From the NCBI GenBank assembly GCA_015521505.1, contig WAOB01000003.1, positions 1-7,356 on the forward strand: a DNA stretch of 7,356 nucleotides, read 5' to 3'. Shown here one piece after another: positions 1-6,325 of this stretch. Every line of letters starts with the position of its first letter. Positions within the stretch are counted from its first letter, which is position 1. The translations under genes were made by a program, and so were the position numbers. The notes beneath the pieces were generated by a model. It worked only from the letters and a program-made list of their open reading frames with translations, had not been told where the DNA came from and made no database searches. The DNA comes from Nanobdellati archaeon. Its GTDB lineage: Archaea > EX4484-52 > JAADEF01.

Positions 1-69
1 AACTATTAGGGTTGTGGATATTATCAACAACACCATTAACATAACAACCTTACTAAAAATTCTTTTCAT
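1..69 (-). CDS. N-terminus of an exported or membrane protein (partial)
   Basis: An ATG at 69 opens a frame that stays open for 23 codons to the window edge, so the gene continues beyond the left end. The visible peptide begins MKRIFSKVV and runs into an uninterrupted hydrophobic stretch (MLMVLLIIST, then TLIV). This is the classic shape of a Sec signal peptide or N-terminal membrane anchor: a basic n-region followed by a hydrophobic core. No cleavage site lies within the visible part, so a secreted protein cannot be told from an anchored one. Upstream on the same strand there is a GGAG Shine-Dalgarno-like element about 11 bases before the ATG and a TATA-like element near 91-100. It lies 37 bases downstream of nop5, where many archaea carry fibrillarin; this N-terminus is not fibrillarin. 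The function is unknown. Confidence 0.6.
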   Translation of the reverse strand, partial: MKRIFSKVVMLMVLLIISTTLIV

Positions 70-90
70 AAAGGATTTTTCTCCTATGTA

Positions 91-100
91 GAATATATAA
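91..100 (-). promoter_or_regulatory. TATA box candidate for the edge gene
   Basis: The minus strand reads TTATATATTC, centred about 26.5 bases before the ATG at 69. That is the usual archaeal TATA-to-transcription-start distance, so the transcript could start at the ATG. A GGAG at about 81-84 would then lie outside the leader, so either the transcript starts further upstream or the GGAG is unused. Short AT-rich matches are common in this background, so support is moderate. Confidence 0.4.
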
Positions 101-106
101 TTTTCC

Positions 107-1105
107 TTAATTCTTGCCTAATATCTTAGAAATAAACTCATCCATCTCTTTCTTAAGTTGATCTCCAATAAATTGCTTTCCTCTAGAGAAATAGTCCATC
201 TTAACTGCTTTAGATATCTTTAAAGATAAAACTCTCGCGATTCTACCTCTATGCCTTTTTGGAGCCTTCTGAATATAGGGAGAAAGGAAAATCACCCCGT
301 GTTTAGGTGATTTTCCTCTGCCTAAAAGGTGCATGAACAATGCCTTCTCTGCTCCTATGACTTGGATCGTAGATGAAGGCATTAAAGCAAGTTTTTCCAA
401 ACTTCCACTCTCAGACAATAACTTTGCAGTAAGTTTAGGCCCTATAAGATAAGAAGTATTAGGCATTATTTCTTCAACCATCTTTTCCAAGGTTTTTTCT
501 ATTTTTTCTATTAATTTATACATTTCTAATGTTCTCTTCGCCATATCTCTAACAAGAGAAATATATCTTTCATCATCCACTATCCTATCTAAAACAGCTT
601 TATACTTAACTTTTCCCTCTGCAACATCTTTAACAAATTCCTTATTTGATGTATACCTCTCATACACTCCTGGATATAAATAAACACACAATTCCTTTAT
701 TCTTATAACGCTCTCATTAACTATCCTTTCATAACTTGCCAAAGAATCATACAAAAGAACACATATTTTACTTAAATCCATACTGTCCTTTATTTTTAAA
801 TTAAGAAATTCTATAGCAATATCTCTTAATCTGTTAATGTTTTTCTCGTTATTCTCAAATACCCCCTCAAGTGCTCTATTATTATAAATCTCTTTTATAG
901 CATTTTCTTTATCAAAAGGATAGTATATCTTATCATTGTATTTGGAAAATATCTCTTTTTTTTCTAAATCACTTACTTCTCTATTCAAAACTTTCTTTAG
1001 ATTGAGTGCAATCTCTCTTGGATCTTCTCCCAAAGAGATAACCTGTTTTTCTCCATCCTTAACAATAATTAAAGAATCACACGACAAAGAAACATACACT
1101 GCCAT
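107..1105 (-). CDS. nop5: Nop5 (Nop56/58-like) C/D box sRNP core protein
   Basis: This is the scaffold of the archaeal C/D box small ribonucleoprotein. It bridges L7Ae-bound guide RNA and the methylase fibrillarin for 2'-O-methylation of rRNA and tRNA in the cytoplasm. The 332-residue product shows the family order: a divergent N-terminal domain (about 1-110) that normally docks fibrillarin, a long helical coiled-coil region (about 120-215), and a well-conserved Nop domain (about 215-305). Signature strings include LMPSSTIQVIGAEKALF (241-257), KHGVIF (269-274 region) and RGRIARVLSLKIS, followed by a basic C-terminus. It is somewhat shorter than many archaeal homologues. It starts at ATG 1105, 34 bases after the aIF1A stop, with a TATA-like TTTTAAAA about 26 bases before the start. 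It may therefore be transcribed both with the upstream genes and from its own leaderless promoter. The usual neighbour fibrillarin is not next to it. Confidence 0.95.
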   Translation of the reverse strand: MAVYVSLSCDSLIIVKDGEKQVISLGEDPREIALNLKKVLNREVSDLEKKEIFSKYNDKIYYPFDKENAIKEIYNNRALEGVFENNEKNINRLRDIAIEFLNLKIKDSMDLSKICVLLYDSLASYERIVNESVIRIKELCVYLYPGVYERYTSNKEFVKDVAEGKVKYKAVLDRIVDDERYISLVRDMAKRTLEMYKLIEKIEKTLEKMVEEIMPNTSYLIGPKLTAKLLSESGSLEKLALMPSSTIQVIGAEKALFMHLLGRGKSPKHGVIFLSPYIQKAPKRHRGRIARVLSLKISKAVKMDYFSRGKQFIGDQLKKEMDEFISKILGKN

Positions 1106-1127
1106 GAAATCTTATAAACAACAAACA

Positions 1128-1135
1128 TTTTAAAA
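1128..1135 (-). promoter_or_regulatory. TATA box candidate for nop5
   Basis: TTTTAAAA on the minus strand lies in the 34-base gap after aIF1A and is centred 26.5 bases from the nop5 ATG at 1105. This spacing predicts a transcript starting at the ATG. No GGAG or GGTG Shine-Dalgarno is seen before nop5, which fits leaderless translation. A second AT-rich stretch (TTTATAAG, about 1110-1117) is too close to the ATG to act as its TATA box. Confidence 0.5.
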
Positions 1136-1139
1136 GATT

Positions 1140-1469
1140 TTACATGCCTAAATCCTTTAAATAACCTTCTTTTTCTAACCACAATATTTCTGCTTTCCTA
1201 TATTTATAAACTATATCTCCTTTTTTATCTCCTTGAATATCCCACGGCCTTACAATAACATAATCACCCTCTCTAAGCCATAGTTTTTTTCTTAATCTAC
1301 CAGGCACTCTACATACTCTTATCTTCCTATCAGAGCAAATAACATTAAATCTTCCATGCCCAAGTCGAGATTCTATAACCCCTAAAACCTCTCCTTCTTC
1401 TGGAAGTTTTGCCCTTACTATCTCTTCCTCTCCTTCTAAAACATCCCTCATCCTCTCCTCATCAACCAT
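1140..1469 (-). CDS. eif1A: Translation initiation factor aIF1A
   Basis: Archaeal homologue of eIF1A, which binds the A site of the small ribosomal subunit and promotes start-site selection with aIF1 and aIF2. The product is about 109 residues, normal for the family. It has a short acidic N-terminal tail and one OB-fold S1-like domain (about 21-92) with hallmark strings: RVPGRLRKKLWLREGD and RPWDIQGDKKGDI, then a C-terminal EGYLKDLG. In-frame starts are GTG 1478, ATG 1472 and ATG 1469. I prefer ATG 1469, because the Shine-Dalgarno AAGGTG (1476-1481) lies 6 bases before it and only 3 bases before ATG 1472, while GTG 1478 is inside the Shine-Dalgarno itself. The gene overlaps the end of the NMD3 gene by 8 bases (17 if the GTG is used), implying translational coupling. 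Nop5 follows 34 bases downstream. Confidence 0.95.
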   Translation of the reverse strand: MVDEERMRDVLEGEEEIVRAKLPEEGEVLGVIESRLGHGRFNVICSDRKIRVCRVPGRLRKKLWLREGDYVIVRPWDIQGDKKGDIVYKYRKAEILWLEKEGYLKDLGM

Positions 1470-2091
1470 CATTAACACCTTTCTCTTTTATTAAGTATAC
1501 TACTCTACTCACCCTTTTTCCATCTTTTATACCATAAAATATATGACTTGTTTTTAAAATATATTGTTTTTTATCATAACTTCTAACAATCTTATATGCA
1601 ATCTTTTTTGATCCTAAATAAATATCTTTACCCCCTTTAACCTTAACAATTTTAGAAATGAAATTTCGAGGCATATAGGATAATCGAACCATAGAAATTA
1701 TCTTCTCCTCCTCTCTCTCTAAAAAATCATCACTTCCTCTAAGTTGTATTATTGCTTCATAATAACCACCATACATTCTTGAACACTCATCGCAAATACC
1801 ATAATTTAGTTTAATTATCTTACTTCCTGTTTCGTAACCTACTCTTAATATTTTAACAATTTTCTCATTAAAAATATCCTCAATATATCTTTCAACATTA
1901 TCAAAAATAGTACGAGGGGTATACCATCTTTTACCCAAGCGATATCTAAAACATTCCCTACATAAAACTAAAGAAATCTCTTCCTTCTTCTCATTTTTTT
2001 CCTTAATAGAACATTCCCTACACAATAATAAGATTGGTTTTTCTGATAATATTTGTTTACCACATCTTATACAATATTTTCTCAATGCCAT
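1462..2091 (-). CDS. nmd3: NMD3-family 60S/50S ribosome export or assembly protein
   Basis: Archaeal relative of Nmd3, the eukaryotic adaptor that binds the large ribosomal subunit during late maturation and export; in archaea a role in large-subunit assembly or quality control is assumed. Four CxxC pairs form the zinc-binding core: numbered from ATG 2091, Cys 7/10, 24/27, 44/47 and 100/103. The last pair lies in the family hallmark ICDECSRMYGGYYEAIIQLR. A C-terminal part with DIYLGSKKIAYKIV, LKTSHIFYGIKDGKRVSRV and VYLI matches the rest of the archaeal core. The protein ends just after this block, so it is a compact version lacking the further domains of the eukaryotic protein. ATG 2097 and ATG 2091 are both possible. 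I prefer 2091, which lies 26.5 bases from the TATA centre and gives MALRKYC at the start. It heads a minus-strand cluster with aIF1A and nop5. Confidence 0.9.
   Translation of the reverse strand: MALRKYCIRCGKQILSEKPILLLCRECSIKEKNEKKEEISLVLCRECFRYRLGKRWYTPRTIFDNVERYIEDIFNEKIVKILRVGYETGSKIIKLNYGICDECSRMYGGYYEAIIQLRGSDDFLEREEEKIISMVRLSYMPRNFISKIVKVKGGKDIYLGSKKIAYKIVRSYDKKQYILKTSHIFYGIKDGKRVSRVVYLIKEKGVNDG
1476..1481 (-). promoter_or_regulatory. Shine-Dalgarno for aIF1A inside the NMD3 gene
   Basis: The minus strand reads AAGGTG, matching the GGTG core that pairs with the archaeal 16S rRNA 3' end. It is embedded in the last codons of the NMD3 frame and followed after 6 bases by ATG 1469. It decides among three clustered in-frame starts and indicates reinitiation or coupling after NMD3 translation. 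Confidence 0.6.
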
Positions 2092-2112
2092 TATCATAAT
2101 TAACAGTTAATT

Positions 2113-2122
2113 ATTTATAAAT
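2113..2122. promoter_or_regulatory. Palindromic TATA box between divergent genes
   Basis: The 43-base gap between nmd3 and the HAD-kinase gene contains ATTTATAAAT, a perfect 10-base palindrome close to the archaeal TATA consensus on both strands. Its centre is 26.5 bases from nmd3 ATG 2091 (20.5 from ATG 2097) and 23.5 from ATG 2141 (35.5 from ATG 2153). One symmetric box could thus drive both genes, with leaderless or nearly leaderless transcripts. Direction in archaea also depends on a BRE purine element, which I cannot assign clearly here. Confidence 0.5.
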
Positions 2123-2140
2123 ATTGTTTCCATTAGATAT

Positions 2141-3352
2141 ATGGTTTTCAAGATGCAGAAAATTAAAGGGATAATATTTGATTTTGATGGTACCTTAGTA
2201 GATAGTGTCAATGCATACGTAGATGCATATTACACAACATTAAAAGAGCATGGATTTGATATAAAAAAAGAAAAGATTGCAGAACTATTAGGATATAGTG
2301 ATAAAAAGATTATTGAAACACTGATTAATGACTCTGCTAATGCAGAAAAGATATTAGAAAATTATAGAAAAAAAGTAAGAAACAAAGAATTTGCATCGTC
2401 TCTAAAGCTCTTTCCAAAAACTAAAGAGATGTTAATACAACTTACTAAGAGTAAGATAGGCGTCTTTATACTTAGTGGAAGCGATAAAAAAATAATGGAA
2501 CACATCCTTGAAGAGAAAGGAATAAAGAGATATTTTAAAGAAATAATAAGCACAAGAGATGATGGTTTTAACGAAAAACCCGATCCTGAAGCAGTAGAAT
2601 ATATATTAAAGAAATATTCTTTAAAAAGAGAAGAAGTAATATTTGTGGGTGATGGAATGTTGGATTTTTTAATGGCCAAAAATTCTGGAATAAAGTTCAT
2701 AGCAAAATTAGGTAATTATTTTAACGAAGAAAATGCTCTTGAGACGGGTCTGTCTTATGTATACTTCCCCTATGAAATATTATCATTAATTAAGAAAAAA
2801 TTGATATGTTTAGTTGGTCTTGCAGGTTCTGGTAAATCAACAGTAAAAGACATTATCACACGTGAGTATAATATTCCTTCCATAAGGTTTGGCGATATAA
2901 CTGAAAAGATAATAAAAGAGAAAAAGTTAGAATTAAATGAAGAGAACGAAAAGAGGGTTAGAGAGGAGATAAGGAAAAAATACGGTATGGAAGCGTATGC
3001 TAAACTAAATTTAGAGAAAATAAAAGATCTATTCAACAAAAGTGATGTGGTGTTAGTTGATGGTTTATATAGTTGGGAAGAATGCCTTTATCTAAAGGAT
3101 ACTTTAAATGATACAGAAATCTTTCTCTTAGCAGTAATATCAGATAAAAGAACAAGATATTATAGGATAAGCGAAAGAAAAGACAGAAGGCTTAGATATG
3201 AAGATGTTTATATTAGAGATCTTAACGAATTGAAAAAACTTAACAAATCCTTTCCTATAGTACTAGCAGATTATTTTATAGAGAACAACTATTCATTAAA
3301 AAAATTAAATGAGAATGTAGAAAAAGTGATGAAGAAGATCCTACTTATTTAA
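2141..3352 (+). CDS. Fusion of HAD-superfamily phosphatase and UPF0200-type P-loop kinase
   Basis: Two catalytic domains lie in one 403-residue chain. Residues 8-215 form a HAD phosphatase of the phosphoglycolate phosphatase/PpaX type: motif I DFDGT with nucleophile Asp14 and acid Asp16, a helical cap (about 22-85), motif II Ser112 (LSGS), motif III Lys146 (EKPDP) and motif IV GDGMLD with Asp171 and Asp175. Residues 219-403 form a P-loop kinase: Walker A GLAGSGKST (226-234), RFGD (249-252), VDG (306-308), an Arg-rich lid-like ERKDRRLR (345-352) and LADYFI (375-380). The order and spacing resemble archaeal UPF0200 proteins, uncharacterised relatives of nucleotide and dephospho-CoA kinases. All catalytic residues appear intact in both halves. 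The substrate is unknown; the capped HAD suggests a small phosphorylated molecule. Start is ATG 2141 or ATG 2153 (MQKIKGIIFDFDGT), the latter closer to usual HAD N-termini. It is transcribed alone, divergent from nmd3 and convergent with the next gene. Confidence 0.88.
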   Translation: MVFKMQKIKGIIFDFDGTLVDSVNAYVDAYYTTLKEHGFDIKKEKIAELLGYSDKKIIETLINDSANAEKILENYRKKVRNKEFASSLKLFPKTKEMLIQLTKSKIGVFILSGSDKKIMEHILEEKGIKRYFKEIISTRDDGFNEKPDPEAVEYILKKYSLKREEVIFVGDGMLDFLMAKNSGIKFIAKLGNYFNEENALETGLSYVYFPYEILSLIKKKLICLVGLAGSGKSTVKDIITREYNIPSIRFGDITEKIIKEKKLELNEENEKRVREEIRKKYGMEAYAKLNLEKIKDLFNKSDVVLVDGLYSWEECLYLKDTLNDTEIFLLAVISDKRTRYYRISERKDRRLRYEDVYIRDLNELKKLNKSFPIVLADYFIENNYSLKKLNENVEKVMKKILLI

Positions 3353-4848
3353 CATTCTGGCGTAAATTCTCTCACACCACACTCACTACCCAGTCGTATG
3401 GTTTTTATATCCTCACATTGTTTTGTTATATCACAATCATAAGCAACATATCTTTCTGTTGATTTTCCTTCTATGTATTTAGAACCTTTTAAAATACACA
3501 TACTTCCATCATTGAAGAATATCCTAAAATCAGTTATAGTAACATTAAGTTCAGAAGGGTTTTGTAACAAAACATAAAATCTTTTATCTGAAATAAATCT
3601 CAAAAACAAGTCCCATAAAGATGATTGAATACCTGCAGTAAGAACTGCAAAAACCCCATCATCAAAAGTAACATCTGTAGAATAGGTATCTGAGGGATCG
3701 ACTATACTAAAAATATCAGCTATGGTAAATCCCAAATCTGTTATTCTTATGCCTCTTGTTATACTATCTGCACTACTTCCTTCTTTCCATACTATAGTAA
3801 ATTTGCCATTCCCGTAAGTAGAGGAAGGTAGTTCTTGAGAATATGAACTCGAATAAGCAACTGTTTCTGAAACAACTTCTGTCAGCGATGCATCATACAC
3901 AACATATCTGATCTCATTTATTCCTGATGGAACAATCTTTTCAAAAGCCACAAGCAGATAATCACTAGAACTTGACAATGCAGGCATGTATGCATCTGTT
4001 GTTACATTGCCTATAAAAACAACACTATTACCATCAAAACTTGCTATCTGTATTGTAGAGTTACCATAAGCATAAGTTTCATAAGCAACATAAAATTTAC
4101 CATTGAAATACTCAACAGCAGGATTATACTGTAAAGGATCGTCATTAGTAACATCATAAGTGCTTAAGATATTTAGATTGGTATCTAAAACATCCAATTC
4201 TATATCTATTGTTTTATTCCTCCCTTCAGCATGAACTATAATGAGATGGGTGTTATTAGAAGCAACATCTGGAACTCTTTGATTATTTTCATCAAAAGTA
4301 ATCCTTTTCCATCTCAACACATTGCCACTAATATCAATAATAGTAACATTTAATTCAAAATTAGTGCCATTAAAAATCTGATCTACAACCACAAAATCAT
4401 TTCCCAATCTTCCTACTGTAACCAAAGTCGAATTTTTCCCTAAATTTGTTGCAGGTTTTATTTGTAGACCATTATGATCGTATATAGAAAACCAACTCTG
4501 ATTATCATAATTCCACCCCGTCAATACAGCCCTACCTATCTTAGCAATTGAATCTCCATTGTATGTGGTTTGTTCTTGCCCAGGAGCAGAAGATACTTTT
4601 AAAAGATCTTGATATGTGATGTTAGATCTTATTGCCATATGAATTAATGAGGGTTGGAATTTTGCGCATTGTTCTAAAGTATAACCATGAAATGCTGTAC
4701 TCTGATCAGCACCTTTTGTTAGATTAACAAGATAATCTTTGGCAAACAATTGATAAATAACTCCTATTGCGACAATAAATACTATCAATAAAACACCAGC
4801 AATCATCTCCCCGGATGATCTTTTAAGGAAATTAAAATTATTGTCCAT
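3349..4848 (-). CDS. Membrane-anchored extracellular protein with predicted beta-propeller
   Basis: This 499-residue protein is not one I recognise by name. A short basic N-terminus (FLKRSSGE) precedes one membrane segment (about 15-36), resembling an archaeal type IV pilin-like or signal-anchor N-terminus. The rest is predicted outside the cell. From about 105 to 410 there are roughly seven degenerate units of 45-50 residues, each with a pattern like 'xP-x-ngkfxvay...I-x-fD...V'. Examples are YNPAVEYFNGKFYVAYE (241-257), YMPALSSSSDYLLVAFE (287-303) and the TYGNGKFTIVWKE unit. This suggests a seven-bladed beta-propeller. Eleven N-x-S/T sequons point to N-glycosylation. A C-terminal domain (about 420-499) carries five of the six cysteines (451, 472, 478, 490, 499; the other is Cys61), suggesting disulphides. 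It has its own TATA-like element and ATG 4848 fits a leaderless start. Role could be adhesion, substrate binding or a pseudopilin; not determined. Confidence 0.75.
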   Translation of the reverse strand: MDNNFNFLKRSSGEMIAGVLLIVFIVAIGVIYQLFAKDYLVNLTKGADQSTAFHGYTLEQCAKFQPSLIHMAIRSNITYQDLLKVSSAPGQEQTTYNGDSIAKIGRAVLTGWNYDNQSWFSIYDHNGLQIKPATNLGKNSTLVTVGRLGNDFVVVDQIFNGTNFELNVTIIDISGNVLRWKRITFDENNQRVPDVASNNTHLIIVHAEGRNKTIDIELDVLDTNLNILSTYDVTNDDPLQYNPAVEYFNGKFYVAYETYAYGNSTIQIASFDGNSVVFIGNVTTDAYMPALSSSSDYLLVAFEKIVPSGINEIRYVVYDASLTEVVSETVAYSSSYSQELPSSTYGNGKFTIVWKEGSSADSITRGIRITDLGFTIADIFSIVDPSDTYSTDVTFDDGVFAVLTAGIQSSLWDLFLRFISDKRFYVLLQNPSELNVTITDFRIFFNDGSMCILKGSKYIEGKSTERYVAYDCDITKQCEDIKTIRLGSECGVREFTPEC

Positions 4849-4870
4849 AAGTATTATTTAAAACACTGTA

Positions 4871-4878
4871 AAATATTT
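4871..4878 (-). promoter_or_regulatory. TATA box candidate for the surface-protein gene
   Basis: The minus strand reads TTTAAATATTTT over 4870-4881, with the symmetric AAATATTT centred 26.5 bases before ATG 4848. It lies in the 61-base gap after gatB, so the surface-protein gene probably has its own promoter and a leaderless transcript. No Shine-Dalgarno is seen directly before the ATG. Confidence 0.5.
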
Positions 4879-4888
4879 AAATGTTGTT

Positions 4889-4894
4889 AAAAAA
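4889..4894 (-). terminator. Possible T-tract terminator after gatB
   Basis: The minus strand has a run of six T residues about 16 bases after the gatB TAG stop, preceded by GTAGGTG. Archaeal RNA polymerase commonly terminates at short oligo-T runs without a strong hairpin. It lies just before the TATA element of the next gene, a sensible place to end gatB transcription. A single T6 run in an AT-rich gap is weak evidence. Confidence 0.35.
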
Positions 4895-4909
4895 CACCTA
4901 CACTCATCC

Positions 4910-6325
4910 CTATTTTTGTAGTAATTCAATCAAAACCTCACGTGCATCTTTAGGGTCTGCACTACCTTTAGTTTCTTTTAAAACCATCCCTACTAAAAAC
5001 TCCAATGCTTTCTCTTTTCCTGTCTTATAATCCTGAACTGCTTGTTCATATTTCTTAATAACCTGTAACGCATGTTCTTTTATCTTCTCTCTATCTATCT
5101 TCTCTTTAAACCCGTATTTTCTTATAACTTCTTGAGGTGGCATTTTATCATCAAATATTTTCCTCATTATCATCTCTGTGTTAAGATCATTAAATCTCCC
5201 TTCTTGATAAAGTTTTATAACATCAATAACCCATTCATCTCTAATAGAAGATGCTACATAACTTATATTGTGGTAATTAAGTATTTTTCTCAAAACCACA
5301 CCAATCCATGTAGATGCGTGTTTAACTTCAATCCCCTCCTTTACTGCCTTTTCAAACAAATCAGCAACCTCTTTTTCATAAACTAAAGATTCTGCTATTT
5401 TAATATTAATACCGTATTCTCTCATAAATCTCGCTATTTTCTCATCTGGAAGTTCTGGTAAAGAAGATTTAATCTTCTCCATATAAGAAGCGTCCAATTC
5501 AATATAAGGCAAATCTGGATCAAAAATATATCCATAATCTTCCTCTGTCTCTTTTTTTCTCATACTTACTGTTATGTTCCTGTTCTCATCCCATCTTCTT
5601 GTTTCTCTCTCTATCTTACCATTTCTTAAAATGATGTTTTTTTGCCTTAAAATTTCATAATTGGCTGCAATTTCCACCTCTTTAATACCTGTTATATTCT
5701 TAACTTCTACTCTTTCCCCACCCTCTATAGAAATATTCAGATCGGATTTAAATGTTGCTTTATTTGAATCAAAAGCATCAACATATTGTACAATTTGCAT
5801 TAGTTTTGTTAAATACGCTCTAATTTCTTCGGCATTATTGAAGTCAGGCTCTGTAACAATTTCCACCAAAGGACATCCCGATCTATTATAATCTATTAGA
5901 GTATATTCATTTCTATGAATTAATTTTGCAGGATCCTCTTCTATATGTATTCTCTTTATTCTTATATCTTTTTCACCTTTCGAGGTCCTTATTTTCACCT
6001 TACCATTTATACCTAAAGGAATCTCGTATTGTGTTATTTGATAATTTTTAGCCAAATCAGGATAAAAATATGTTTTTCTTGAAAAGAAGAATTGTTGATT
6101 TATCTTGCAATTTAAAGCAAGAGCAATCTTCAAAGCAAGATCTATAACTTTTTTATTAATTACCGGCTTTGTTCCCGGCATACCAAGACAAACATCACAC
6201 ACAGCAGAATTAGGTGGTAGCTCATCAAGATAAGAAGCATTTAAACAAGAACAAAAGAGTTTTGTTTTTGTATTAAGTTGAACGTGTGTTTCCAGTCCCA
6301 TAACAACCCTTATCTCTTTCTCCAT
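4910..6325 (-). CDS. gatB: Asp-tRNA(Asn)/Glu-tRNA(Gln) amidotransferase subunit B
   Basis: GatB is the kinase and tRNA-binding subunit of GatCAB. It phosphorylates the side chain of mischarged Asp-tRNA(Asn) or Glu-tRNA(Gln), and ammonia delivered from GatA then completes amidation. The 471-residue product is full length for the family. Seen in order: the N-terminal GLETHVQLNTKTKLFC (10-25), a zinc-site set Cys25, Cys27, Cys43, Cys46 followed by LGMPGTKPVIN, RKTYFYPDLAKNYQITQY (83-100), HIEEDPAKL (127-135) and DYNRSGCPLVEIVTEPDF (145-162), and a C-terminal helical YqeY-like tail. Archaea usually make Gln-tRNA with GatDE, so this enzyme most likely serves Asn-tRNA, but that cannot be read from the sequence. 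Neither gatA nor gatC is adjacent. It starts at ATG 6325, about 28 bases from a TATA-like element, with no Shine-Dalgarno, suggesting a nearly leaderless mRNA. Confidence 0.97.
   Translation of the reverse strand: MEKEIRVVMGLETHVQLNTKTKLFCSCLNASYLDELPPNSAVCDVCLGMPGTKPVINKKVIDLALKIALALNCKINQQFFFSRKTYFYPDLAKNYQITQYEIPLGINGKVKIRTSKGEKDIRIKRIHIEEDPAKLIHRNEYTLIDYNRSGCPLVEIVTEPDFNNAEEIRAYLTKLMQIVQYVDAFDSNKATFKSDLNISIEGGERVEVKNITGIKEVEIAANYEILRQKNIILRNGKIERETRRWDENRNITVSMRKKETEEDYGYIFDPDLPYIELDASYMEKIKSSLPELPDEKIARFMREYGINIKIAESLVYEKEVADLFEKAVKEGIEVKHASTWIGVVLRKILNYHNISYVASSIRDEWVIDVIKLYQEGRFNDLNTEMIMRKIFDDKMPPQEVIRKYGFKEKIDREKIKEHALQVIKKYEQAVQDYKTGKEKALEFLVGMVLKETKGSADPKDAREVLIELLQK

Noticed and set aside
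72..85. Hairpin AGGA/TCCT over the Shine-Dalgarno-like element of the edge gene, as a possible translational switch
   Set aside because: The stem is only four base pairs with a six-base loop, too weak to propose regulation in an AT-rich region.
1..106. Fibrillarin gene expected downstream of nop5
   Set aside because: The only same-strand start (ATG 69) opens a hydrophobic signal-peptide-like sequence that does not match fibrillarin.
936..1133. Plus-strand open frame of 65 codons overlapping the start of nop5
   Set aside because: It lies antisense to conserved nop5 coding sequence, has no recognisable content, and is what an AT-rich coding strand produces by chance.
2362..3039. Two minus-strand open frames (2362-2700 and 2770-3039) inside the HAD-kinase gene
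   Set aside because: They are antisense to intact HAD and kinase motifs, and their Ser/Phe/Leu-rich translation is typical of the shadow of a Lys/Glu-rich protein.
5072..5891. Plus-strand open frames (5072-5386, 5661-5891) inside gatB
   Set aside because: gatB is full length and conserved through these stretches; the opposite-strand translations show no domain and no initiation signals.
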